Source: an uncultured Bacilli bacterium (GTDB lineage: Bacteria; Bacillota_I; Bacilli_A; RF39; UBA660). From it: a stretch of DNA of 64,000 bases. The stretch lies in NCBI GenBank assembly GCA_910584165.1, contig CAJTZU010000001.1, positions 186,001-250,000 of the forward strand. Reading direction: 5' to 3'. Position 1 is the first letter of the stretch. Every line of letters begins with the position of its first letter. The translations under genes and the position numbers were made by a program. Positions 7,387 through 14,653 of this stretch are shown piece after piece. Below the pieces are notes generated by a model that was given only the letters and a program-made list of their open reading frames with translations, searched no databases and had not been told where the DNA came from.

Positions 7387-8103
7387 CCATCCTCTATCAT
7401 CTTCTATCACAGTTTGTTTTGGATCAATAATCTCTAGAAATTCTTTTATACTAGAAATCGTTCCTTTTGCGACGGCCTTTAAATCCATAGGGCTGTCCTC
7501 AAACGTATATCCTTGATATTTTTCTATCATTTGAAAATCATTCATACCATCACCAATCGTATAGATTTCATTAGCCTCATAATGATAGGTTTCCACCAAA
7601 TAATCAATAGCAGCTTTTTTTGAAACTTCTTTATCTGTTAAATTAATCCAATTAGTACTAATATATCCGTTGACATCTGGGTATTTTCTTAAAATACTAT
7701 CCAAAGTTAGAAAGGCTTTTTCTTTATCATAAGGTCTAGCAATAATCCCGTTAGCACACTTACTAGTATCTGTTACATAGCCATGACTAGTATCAATATA
7801 AGTTTCTATCATGTTTTCATCATCACATAATGTATGGTAAATTGGTCTCACTAATTCTTGTTTAATATCTTTTCGATAAACGACATTAAAATATCTATCA
7901 AAAATTACGCCACCATCATTACAAATATAGTATTCACAATCAATATCAATCATACTGATATCTTCCGCCAAATAGTTCATAGCTCTTCCTGTTGCAATAA
8001 TAAACATATTGCCACGACGAACAAAATCATTAATAGCAGAAATATTTTCTTCAAAATTTTGACCAAATAAAGTACCATCAAAGTCACTAACAACTATTTT
8101 CAT
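7384..8103 (-). CDS. Cof-type HAD hydrolase
   Basis: The 239-residue protein has HAD motif I at the very start (VVSDFDGTLFG, nucleophile Asp), motif II (IIATGRA) and motif IV (TIGDGMNDFQMIEKY). An alpha/beta cap of the Cof/IIB type lies in between. These cytoplasmic enzymes dephosphorylate sugar phosphates, nucleotides or cofactors such as FMN; the substrate cannot be read from the sequence. The gene ends in TGA and uses TGG for Trp, so the code is standard. It overlaps no neighbour but shares the strand with the gene at 8116. Confidence 0.87.
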   Translation of the reverse strand: MKIVVSDFDGTLFGQNFEENISAINDFVRRGNMFIIATGRAMNYLAEDISMIDIDCEYYICNDGGVIFDRYFNVVYRKDIKQELVRPIYHTLCDDENMIETYIDTSHGYVTDTSKCANGIIARPYDKEKAFLTLDSILRKYPDVNGYISTNWINLTDKEVSKKAAIDYLVETYHYEANEIYTIGDGMNDFQMIEKYQGYTFEDSPMDLKAVAKGTISSIKEFLEIIDPKQTVIEDDRGW

Positions 8104-8115
8104 CCTATCACCCTT

Positions 8116-8661
8116 CTAACTGATTAAAGCGGCAGATATCATATCTCCTAAATTATGGAAACTATCAATGATAATATACCATTTCGCTTTCAGCCAATTT
8201 CCTTTACTATTGTGATTATCTACAATAATTAAAAAATCTTCCCCCGTTATAGAAACAGTTACCTCACCATGAAATCTTTCAAAACGTTTCCCTATTCTAT
8301 TGGCATCTATATATTTGGACTTGCCATATAAATATAATTTTCCTTTATTAATAACAGTACTATCATAAATAAAGTATTTAAAATAATCATATATTTCATT
8401 AAAATCACAAAGGATGTAATCAACTGACTTCTTTTTAAAAGTTTTACGAATCTTTTTCATATTCATTTTTTTACCCTTTTTTTGTCCATCTATCTTTACT
8501 TTTTTTCTTCTGGTAAAAATGGACTTTCTTGGTTCTCTATTTATCAAAAAAGCATTCGTATTCTTATTTCTTTGCAAAAGATTCATAATGGCTTCATCTT
8601 TTACGCCAAAGCAAACAACCTCACCAGTCATATCTTTCACAATATCAGTTAACTTCTTCAC
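8116..8661 (-). CDS. Unknown 181-aa protein, possibly a reduced methyltransferase-like fold
   Basis: I do not recognise the family. The N-terminus (VVCFGVKDEAIMNLL) and the segment VDYILCDFNEIYDYF resemble the first strand and the acidic strand of a Rossmann-like methyltransferase, but a clear glycine-rich AdoMet loop is missing. A very basic stretch (KKGKKMNMKKIRKTFKKK) lies in the middle and could contact RNA. It starts four bases after tcdA and continues into the HAD gene, so it may belong to an RNA-related operon. Function is uncertain. Confidence 0.62.
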   Translation of the reverse strand: MKKLTDIVKDMTGEVVCFGVKDEAIMNLLQRNKNTNAFLINREPRKSIFTRRKKVKIDGQKKGKKMNMKKIRKTFKKKSVDYILCDFNEIYDYFKYFIYDSTVINKGKLYLYGKSKYIDANRIGKRFERFHGEVTVSITGEDFLIIVDNHNSKGNWLKAKWYIIIDSFHNLGDMISAALIS

Positions 8662-8665
8662 GATT

Positions 8666-9337
8666 TCACCTACTTATCATTTGATTAATAATATAACTTG
8701 CACATAATATACCTGCACTTGCTGGTACAAAAGCATTAGAAGGTATCACCTTTTCTCCATCTACTCTTTTTTCTTCTTTACTAGATACAACTGGAATTTT
8801 TCCATGAATATTTGCTTCTCTTACTAATTTTCGTAATCGTTTCGCTACTGGGTCATAACTTGTTTTATCTAAATCTACTATCTCTAATTTAGAAGGATCC
8901 ATTTTATTGCCTGTCCCCATAGAAGAAATAAAAGGAATTTTTTTCTTAATACAATTTTCGATAATTGACAATTTAGTAGGTAAAGTATCACAAGCATCTA
9001 TTACAAAATCTACTTCTAAATACTTTTCTATATTAGATGCTGTCATAAATTCTTTTATTACCGTAACAGAAGTACCTAATCCCATATCTTCTATTCTATT
9101 TTTTAAAACATCTACTTTGTATTGACCTATTGTACTAGTCAGTGCAACTAACTGTCGATTGATATTTGTTTCTTCTACTATATCTGGATCCACCAAAACG
9201 AGACTACCAACGCCAGAACGAGCAAGTATTTCAACAGCATACCCACCTACTCCACCTACTCCTATTACTAATACTTTCCTATTTCTTAATTTATCAATGT
9301 TTTCATTTCCTATTAATAGCTCTAAACGTTCTAGCAT
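8666..9337 (-). CDS. tcdA: tRNA threonylcarbamoyladenosine dehydratase (ThiF/TcdA family)
   Basis: The 223-residue protein has the ThiF/E1 nucleotide-binding fold: GVGGVGGYAVEILARSG, LVDPDIVEETNINRQ with the adenylation Asp and Arg, and VIDACDTLPTK. TcdA uses ATP to cyclise t6A37 of tRNA to ct6A. E1-like relatives of other function cannot be fully excluded, but size and motifs match TcdA. Its ATG shares a base with the stop of the pseudopilin gene upstream. Confidence 0.85.
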   Translation of the reverse strand: MLERLELLIGNENIDKLRNRKVLVIGVGGVGGYAVEILARSGVGSLVLVDPDIVEETNINRQLVALTSTIGQYKVDVLKNRIEDMGLGTSVTVIKEFMTASNIEKYLEVDFVIDACDTLPTKLSIIENCIKKKIPFISSMGTGNKMDPSKLEIVDLDKTSYDPVAKRLRKLVREANIHGKIPVVSSKEEKRVDGEKVIPSNAFVPASAGILCASYIINQMISR

Positions 9338-9708
9338 TATTCACAAACATCCCCATTTTCAATCACTTCAAAATTAGTACATTTACCATTTTGACATTGA
9401 TAGGTTATTTTCCAATTCGACTTTATTTCCTCAGATTTGTCCTTATCTACATTCGCAATAGGAAACTGTGTATACCCATTCGAAATTAAAGAAGATATAC
9501 ATACACTTCCACTTGCCTTTTGAAGTCCTGGATTATCATTCACATAGCTTTTCGCATTTGCTTTCAACAGTTCTTTTGTATTTTCATTTACTTTAGTATC
9601 CGTACTTTTAAATGCCCCTAAAATACTAGGAAAAGCAACTATCATAATAAGTGATAATAAAACTAATACCGCCAATAACTCTACTAAAGTAAAACCCTTT
9701 TTAGACAT
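9337..9708 (-). CDS. Type IV pilin-like (pseudopilin) protein
   Basis: The 123-residue protein starts with a class III signal: MSKKG then FTLVELLAVLVLLSLIMIVAFPS. The prepilin peptidase cut would fall between Gly and Phe, and a Glu sits at mature position 5. A soluble C-terminal domain with four Cys follows (CISSL, YQCQNGKC, VCE). Such proteins build type IV pili, competence pseudopili or type II secretion fibres. No assembly ATPase, platform protein or prepilin peptidase lies nearby. It is joined to tcdA by a one-base overlap. A second pseudopilin is at 58245-58655. Confidence 0.85.
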   Translation of the reverse strand: MSKKGFTLVELLAVLVLLSLIMIVAFPSILGAFKSTDTKVNENTKELLKANAKSYVNDNPGLQKASGSVCISSLISNGYTQFPIANVDKDKSEEIKSNWKITYQCQNGKCTNFEVIENGDVCE

Positions 9709-9752
9709 ACATATCCCCTCTATCTAACATTACCATTGTATCATAATTAGAT

Positions 9753-9811
9753 TAAAAAAAACAAGAGAAATTCCTTGTTCCCATAGAAAAAAAGTCAACA
9801 CTTGTTAACTC
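9753..9811 (-). terminator. Two tandem terminators after the sensor kinase gene
   Basis: On the minus strand a stem AGTTAACA/TGTTGACT plus seven T (9786-9810) is followed by a second stem AACAAG/CTTGTT plus seven or eight T (9753-9779). They separate the two-component genes from the pseudopilin gene. Confidence 0.75.
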
Positions 9812-11220
9812 TTTCTCTCCTCTCCTTTTTGCAATTCAAAGTAAAAGGTAGTTCCCTTTCCTTCTCTTGATTCAATGCCATAAGGTAAATGATACTGCTC
9901 TAAAATATTTTTTACAATAGCTAATCCCAATCCTGTCCCCACTTTATTTCTCCTATGTTTTTTAGAAGAATGATAATATTTATCCCAAATCTTATCCATT
10001 TCTTCTTGCTTTATTCCTTTTCCTGTATCCTTAATAGATACTCGTATGGTATCTTTTAATTCTGTTACTTCTATTATAATCTTTTTATCTTCCCCTGTAT
10101 AATTAATCGCATTATTTAAAATATTATAAATTACTTGTTCTGTTCTCTTTTTATCAGCATATACTATTGCTTTTTCTTTTTTATAAACAAATCGATAATC
10201 CTCGTTTCCTAATAATACATCATATCGTTTTATGATAGTTTCAATCATATCATCCAAAGAGAAAATAGAATATTCCAATTGAACAGTATCTGACTGTATG
10301 CTAGAAAGCGTTAAAATATCTTCTACTAATAAATTTAAACGTTCACTTTCATCAATAATAACATTTAAATTTTCATTTCTTTTTTCTTTATTTTTATAAG
10401 TTAAGTCTCTAACCATTTCCGCATAAGCTTTAATCATAGTTAGCGGTGTTTTTAAATCATGACTTACATTAGCCATTAAATCTCTTCTTAATTCTTCTGT
10501 CCTATAAAATTCATCTCGCATTTTATTTAAACTATTCTCAAGTTCTTGGATTTCCTGAATATCAGTATTGCTATGAAAAGAATCTTGAAAATTGCCTTTG
10601 GAGATTTGAACAGCCTTTTCACTCATTTCTTCAATTGGCTTTGATACTAACTTTGATAAGAAATAAGCAGCTACTACGGATAATCCTAATACCAAAATAG
10701 ACAAAATAACTAATTGTTTCTTTAAAAGATGCGTTGCAGAGTCTAGGGGTTCTAAAGAAATACTGATATAAGCATATACATTTTTATCCAGACGAATACC
10801 ATAAACTAAAGATTCATTGTCAAACTTAGTATTAATAATTTTATAAGCTTTTTTCTGCTCATTGCTAGAAACAAAATCTGACTTATAAGTATCTTTTCCT
10901 TTCCCAATTATACAACCTCGATTAAAACTCATTGATTTATAGATAGATTCCCCAAAAGACTCTATTTCTACGCAGAAACCCTCATCATAAGAAAGAGAAT
11001 CTAAATATTCTAAAAAACCTTTTTTAGGATAATTTTCTTCTATTTTAGAAGCAATATCAGAAAGTTCTTTACTTCTATGTAACTCATAATATTTATCAAA
11101 AAATAAGCCTTGAAATAACCATAGAAAGAGAAGAATAAATAAAGAAAATAAGAAAAAGAAAACCCAGATTTTATGATGAAGCGACTTCTTTTTTTGTTTC
11201 AAAACGATACCCCATTCCAC
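9805..11220 (-). CDS. Sensor histidine kinase of a two-component system
   Basis: The 471-residue protein has two membrane segments (about residues 18-40 and 170-190) flanking an extracellular sensor of about 130 residues. HAMP, HisKA (SHDLKTPLTMIKAYAEM with the phospho-His) and HATPase_c follow, with N box (NILNNAINYT), DTGKGI and GTGLGLAIVK. The signal it senses is unknown; the extracellular part has two Cys. The listed ATG overlaps the response regulator by 50 bases; a TTG at 11202 would shorten the overlap. Both genes form one operon. Confidence 0.9.
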   Translation of the reverse strand: MEWGIVLKQKKKSLHHKIWVFFFLFSLFILLFLWLFQGLFFDKYYELHRSKELSDIASKIEENYPKKGFLEYLDSLSYDEGFCVEIESFGESIYKSMSFNRGCIIGKGKDTYKSDFVSSNEQKKAYKIINTKFDNESLVYGIRLDKNVYAYISISLEPLDSATHLLKKQLVILSILVLGLSVVAAYFLSKLVSKPIEEMSEKAVQISKGNFQDSFHSNTDIQEIQELENSLNKMRDEFYRTEELRRDLMANVSHDLKTPLTMIKAYAEMVRDLTYKNKEKRNENLNVIIDESERLNLLVEDILTLSSIQSDTVQLEYSIFSLDDMIETIIKRYDVLLGNEDYRFVYKKEKAIVYADKKRTEQVIYNILNNAINYTGEDKKIIIEVTELKDTIRVSIKDTGKGIKQEEMDKIWDKYYHSSKKHRRNKVGTGLGLAIVKNILEQYHLPYGIESREGKGTTFYFELQKGEERKS

Positions 11221-11845
11221 GAACCGTTACAATAAAATCACGGTAAATTCCTAAATTATTTCGAAGCATTTTAATATGGGTATCGATTGTTCTATCATCC
11301 CCATAAAAATCATAGCCCCATATTTTATTTAAAAGTTGTTCCCTAGATAAAGCAATATGTTCATTTTGAATAAAATAAACAAGTAATTCATATTCCTTAG
11401 GAGTCAATTTTATTTCTTTTCCTGCTATTGTTAAAATATGACCTTTGAAATCTAATACAAAATCTTGATAAACAAATACATCCATTTCTTTATTTCTCTT
11501 TAAAACCGCTTTTACTCTAGCCATTAATTCCTTTGGCGAAAAAGGCTTCGTTACATAGTCATCAACGCCAAATTCAAATCCTAATAATTTATCATATTCC
11601 TCTGCTCTAGCGGAAAGCATAATAACAGGTGTATTTTTTATCTTTCTAATCTCCTTTAACGTGCTATAACCATCCATTTTAGGCATCATAATATCTAAAA
11701 TTATTAAATCAATAGTTTGAATTTTTACTAATTCAAAAGCTTCTTTTCCGTTAGACGCCTCCAATACTAGATAATGGTCATTTTCTAAATATTCACGAAT
11801 AACTTTGCGAATTAGCTCTTCATCATCTACTACTAAGACTTTCAT
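11171..11845 (-). CDS. OmpR-family response regulator
   Basis: The 224-residue protein has a receiver domain with VVDDEE, the phosphoacceptor Asp51 (LIILDIMMPKMDG) and the Lys in VTKPFSPKEL. The C-terminal winged helix is of OmpR/PhoB type (TPKEYELLVYF, RTIDTHIKMLRNNLG, TVRGMGYRF). It regulates transcription after phosphorylation by the kinase that follows. A TATAAT box and AGAGGTG lie just before the ATG, so it has its own promoter below the candidate RNA at 11893-12023. Confidence 0.92.
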   Translation of the reverse strand: MKVLVVDDEELIRKVIREYLENDHYLVLEASNGKEAFELVKIQTIDLIILDIMMPKMDGYSTLKEIRKIKNTPVIMLSARAEEYDKLLGFEFGVDDYVTKPFSPKELMARVKAVLKRNKEMDVFVYQDFVLDFKGHILTIAGKEIKLTPKEYELLVYFIQNEHIALSREQLLNKIWGYDFYGDDRTIDTHIKMLRNNLGIYRDFIVTVRGMGYRFETKKEVASS

Positions 11846-11892
11846 ATTTCACCTCTTTTTTTATATTATACAATAATTATGAATTTTACGTG

Positions 11893-12023
11893 AAAAAAAA
11901 AGAATAGAATTATTCTTTTTTGTCAGCTGTTAATTATTAACAATTGTGTATGCTAATAATGGGTTTGTAGTAGAAAAGTAATAAGTGAGAGGAGTATTTC
12001 ACACTTATAATTTACCAGCTAAC
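11893..12023 (-). ncRNA. Candidate structured small RNA, about 130 nt
   Basis: This intergenic stretch (no gene from 11846 to 12078) has a TATAAT at 12030-12035, though no good -35. The predicted transcript start is near 12023. The ends pair: the stretch 12016-12027 is complementary to 11918-11929 over 12 positions with one G-U, followed inward by a further seven of eight pairs. An inner hairpin ATAAGTG/CACTTAT lies in the middle. A strong terminator (stem AAAAGAATA/TATTCTTTT plus a T run, 11893-11919) closes it. The ends-paired long hairpin recalls 6S-like RNAs, but I cannot assign a family. Confidence 0.5.
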
Positions 12024-12078
12024 AAAATCATTATAGCGTTCCTTTGTGTAGTTTTTGTGAGAATTTCATGAAAAATAA

Positions 12079-12603
12079 TTACCAATTATCATTAATAACT
12101 CTAATTAGTGCCATCATAAAAGACTCAAAAAGCAACTGTTTTCTCGTTATTTTACCATGTGTTAAAAAGCCAATTCCACCTTTATGATGTCCGGAATCGT
12201 CATCAGCAAAAATTCTATCCATAACAATCCCTAATCCCTCTGTAATAATTGGATTAACATAGACATCAGGAATAGGATAACTAGGGCTAGTAGAATAACT
12301 CTTTAGTCCACTATCATTTTCAATACCAGCAACACTAGTAATCATCCAAGAATCAAAAAAATTATTAATCCCTGATTCCACTGCTACATAATAATCTACC
12401 TGAAGATGATTCTCCTTTGCATACTGCTTTAAATTTTTAATTCTATTTTTCGTTCCTTGCCCTATTTCATCATTACATGGCATTTCTGGCACTTCTGAAG
12501 AGACATGGGCAACAATCACTTCAACATCTTCAAAATAAGTTTCAAATGCTTCTTGACATGCTTCCACTTTTACATTGTTTTCTGTTGCAATTAATACTTT
12601 CAT
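12079..12603 (-). CDS. DUF84/YjjX-type non-canonical NTP phosphatase
   Basis: The 174-residue protein matches the inosine/xanthosine triphosphatase (DUF84) family: IATENNVKVEACQEAF, GTKNRI, YYVAVESGI and GIGFLTHGKITR. The family hydrolyses ITP and XTP to keep damaged purines out of nucleic acids, though some members have other roles. I place the start at the ATG at 12603, after GGAGGTAG; the longer frame adds 15 residues with no ribosome site. It appears to be a single-gene unit. Confidence 0.8.
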   Translation of the reverse strand: MKVLIATENNVKVEACQEAFETYFEDVEVIVAHVSSEVPEMPCNDEIGQGTKNRIKNLKQYAKENHLQVDYYVAVESGINNFFDSWMITSVAGIENDSGLKSYSTSPSYPIPDVYVNPIITEGLGIVMDRIFADDDSGHHKGGIGFLTHGKITRKQLLFESFMMALIRVINDNW

Positions 12604-12684
12604 AACTACCTCCACTATTATTATATCAATAAGAGAAAACTTTCGCAATCCACTACATAGATATTCTTTTTTTGATTTTTATGT

Positions 12685-12690
12685 TATAAT
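12685..12690 (+). promoter_or_regulatory. Extended -10 promoter of the lipoprotein gene
   Basis: TATAAT is preceded by TGT (TGTTATAAT), an extended -10 element, 16 bases before the ATG at 12706. The -35 region is weak (TTGATT nearby). Confidence 0.6.
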
Positions 12691-12705
12691 GGTTTTGGTG
12701 ATGAT

Positions 12706-13242
12706 ATGAAAAATTTAGGAAAATGTTTATTATGTTTTTTCATCATTAGCCTTCTAGTTGGCTGTAATGAAAAAGAAGAAAAAGAGTTAAAGAAAAATTT
12801 ATCAGAAGAAATTTTACTAGATGAAGATGGAGCAAGCGCTGTATGTGAAGCAAATTATGACTATAGTGATACAGAAGGTTATGTAGTAGGTGCCAAATTT
12901 GTTATCTATACCGATGGAGAGGTAGTTACTAGAATTGTAGGACAGCAAATTGCTGCTTCTAATAATAAAAGTACACTTGTAAAATTTCAAGAAAAATTAG
13001 AAGAAAGTTATAATACCACCAGCCAATATGCAACTGAAGAGGATGGATATATTTATAAACTAAAATCTACTGGAAATAAATTATATGTAGATACTGATAT
13101 TAACTATACAAAAATGAATATGGAAGAACTTACAAAAAATAGTGAAGATTTAAGTGTTTATCTTAATGATGAGAAACAATTTACAGTATCTTCTGTACAA
13201 TCTATGTATATGGCAATTGGTGCTGAATGTAGAACAAAATAA
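12706..13242 (+). CDS. Lipoprotein, YehR/DUF1307-like
   Basis: The 178-residue protein has a lipoprotein signal with lipobox LLVGC (Cys at about 20), so it is probably anchored to the outer face of the membrane. The mature part is acidic and resembles DUF1307 (YehR-type) lipoproteins, whose role is unknown; the match is tentative. It is one of the few plus-strand genes and is convergent with queH, with a shared hairpin terminator. The lipoprotein at 22657-23106 has a similar size and plan. Confidence 0.72.
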   Translation: MKNLGKCLLCFFIISLLVGCNEKEEKELKKNLSEEILLDEDGASAVCEANYDYSDTEGYVVGAKFVIYTDGEVVTRIVGQQIAASNNKSTLVKFQEKLEESYNTTSQYATEEDGYIYKLKSTGNKLYVDTDINYTKMNMEELTKNSEDLSVYLNDEKQFTVSSVQSMYMAIGAECRTK

Positions 13243-13265
13243 AAAACTGGAATCCAGTTTTTTTA
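13240..13265. terminator. Bidirectional terminator between lipoprotein and queH
   Basis: The stem AAAACTGG/CCAGTTTT (13243-13250 with 13254-13261) with a 3-nt loop is flanked by A and T runs on both sides, so it can serve both convergent genes. Confidence 0.82.
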
Positions 13266-13886
13266 TTTTACTAACATTGTTTCTCTCACTTTTTTAGAAA
13301 ATTCACATCCGCAATATTCTTGTCGATAAAGCTCATACTCCTTTGATAATTCTATGGAACGTTTATAGCCATTTCTTTTTTTAAAATCAGCATATAAGTA
13401 AGAAACTCCATACTTTTCCTCTAACTCTTTTCCAATTTCATTAATCCAATCACTTTTTTTATAAGGGCTAATAGATAAGGTTGTTGTAAAATAATCAAAA
13501 TGATTTTCTTTCGCATATTTAGAAGCTTCTTCCATACGGAATTGATAACAAGAATAGCATCTTTTACTTCTTTCCCCTAATTCTTCCATACCTTTGATTG
13601 CTTTATAATACTCACTATTATGATAAGTGGCTTCTACTAAAGAAACCGGATGACTATACTTTCTCTTAGGTAAAAAGGTTTTTAATTCTTCTAATCTTCT
13701 ATGATATTCCTCCGCTGGATAAATATTGGGATTATAGTATAAAATAGTAATAGAAAAATAATTACTTAAATACTCTAATACATAGCTACTACAAGGCGCA
13801 CAGCAAGCATGAAGAAGAAGAGATGGAATATCTCTTCTCTTTTTGATTTCTTCTAAAGTTTCTTCACATTTTAAATCAAAATTCAT
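13263..13886 (-). CDS. queH: Epoxyqueuosine reductase QueH
   Basis: The 207-residue protein has the QueH/DUF208 cysteines: LLHACCAPCSSYV near the start, RCYSCYQFRM in the middle and YCGCEFS near the end. The motif YFTTTLSISPYKK is also typical. QueH reduces epoxyqueuosine to queuosine at the wobble base of tRNAs with GUN anticodons, such as the tRNA-Asn in this window. The ATG at 13886 shares a base with the stop of the gene before it (TAATG), so I prefer it to the TTG two codons upstream. Confidence 0.92.
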   Translation of the reverse strand: MNFDLKCEETLEEIKKRRDIPSLLLHACCAPCSSYVLEYLSNYFSITILYYNPNIYPAEEYHRRLEELKTFLPKRKYSHPVSLVEATYHNSEYYKAIKGMEELGERSKRCYSCYQFRMEEASKYAKENHFDYFTTTLSISPYKKSDWINEIGKELEEKYGVSYLYADFKKRNGYKRSIELSKEYELYRQEYCGCEFSKKVRETMLVK

Positions 13887-14650
13887 TAGCAATCCTCATC
13901 ACAATAATCATTTTCTGATATTTCAGCTATATAATCCTCATAGATTTTAAATAATTCCTTATATTGATTCTCTTTTAAAGCATCATATTTTGTTTGTGAG
14001 CCTTCTAAGGTAACTGTACCAACATGAGTACCAATAATTTTTCCATTTTTAACAAAAACCATCATTGGCACATAAATTCTTTTTTCGCCAATTTCATAAA
14101 TTTTACCATCAGGACCTTGCAAAGTAAAAGGTTCAAGGACATTATCCAATGCTTTTAATAAATCATAATATCCTTCTTTTTCTTCTTTAATTTTTACTAC
14201 TTCACCATCTTGAATAGCATAGACATTCTTATAGAGATTTACATTTAAATAATAAATATTTTTAAAATTACTTTCTTTTACAGCATCCATTAATACTGGG
14301 ACTGCATTTCTACACCATGGACAAGTTGGATAACCAAAATATAAAATACCTGTTCCATGGTCTAAAATATCAACAGCTTCTTTCGCAGTCACATACTTCA
14401 TAGGATTATCTTCTGGAATATTCAATTCTTGAAAATAATGCCCTAAATCATCTTCTCTTTCCTTGTTATTATAAGCTTCATATTCTTTTTTAAATTTCAT
14501 TGCATCTGTTTCAGGAGTAGGATTTTGATTAGTATTAGAAGGATTAATAGATGTTTTTTTATCTCGTAAAACAAAAGCAAATCCTACCAAAGCAACTAAA
14601 ATAAAAGCAAGCATAACAAGACTTTTTAATATGGTTTCTCTTTCTTTCAT
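13886..14650 (-). CDS. Membrane-anchored thioredoxin-like protein
   Basis: The 254-residue protein has an N-terminal membrane helix (about residues 10-27) and then a thioredoxin-like domain with the redox motif CPWC in GYPTCPWCRNAVPV. It is predicted to lie outside the membrane, where it could act as a disulfide oxidoreductase. It ends in an acidic Cys-containing tail (DYCDEDC). It starts three bases after alaS and overlaps queH, so alaS, this gene and queH are probably one transcript. The substrate is unknown. Confidence 0.78.
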   Translation of the reverse strand: MKERETILKSLVMLAFILVALVGFAFVLRDKKTSINPSNTNQNPTPETDAMKFKKEYEAYNNKEREDDLGHYFQELNIPEDNPMKYVTAKEAVDILDHGTGILYFGYPTCPWCRNAVPVLMDAVKESNFKNIYYLNVNLYKNVYAIQDGEVVKIKEEKEGYYDLLKALDNVLEPFTLQGPDGKIYEIGEKRIYVPMMVFVKNGKIIGTHVGTVTLEGSQTKYDALKENQYKELFKIYEDYIAEISENDYCDEDC

Positions 14651-14653
14651 AAA

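Noticed and set aside
7384..8103. Possible Mycoplasma-type code with TGA as Trp
   Set aside because: TGA ends this gene and trmD, and tryptophans are coded by TGG, so the standard bacterial code applies.
11171..11220. Frameshift between response regulator and kinase because of a 50-base overlap
   Set aside because: Both proteins are complete; the overlap probably comes from choosing too early a start for the kinase, and a TTG at 11202 shortens it.
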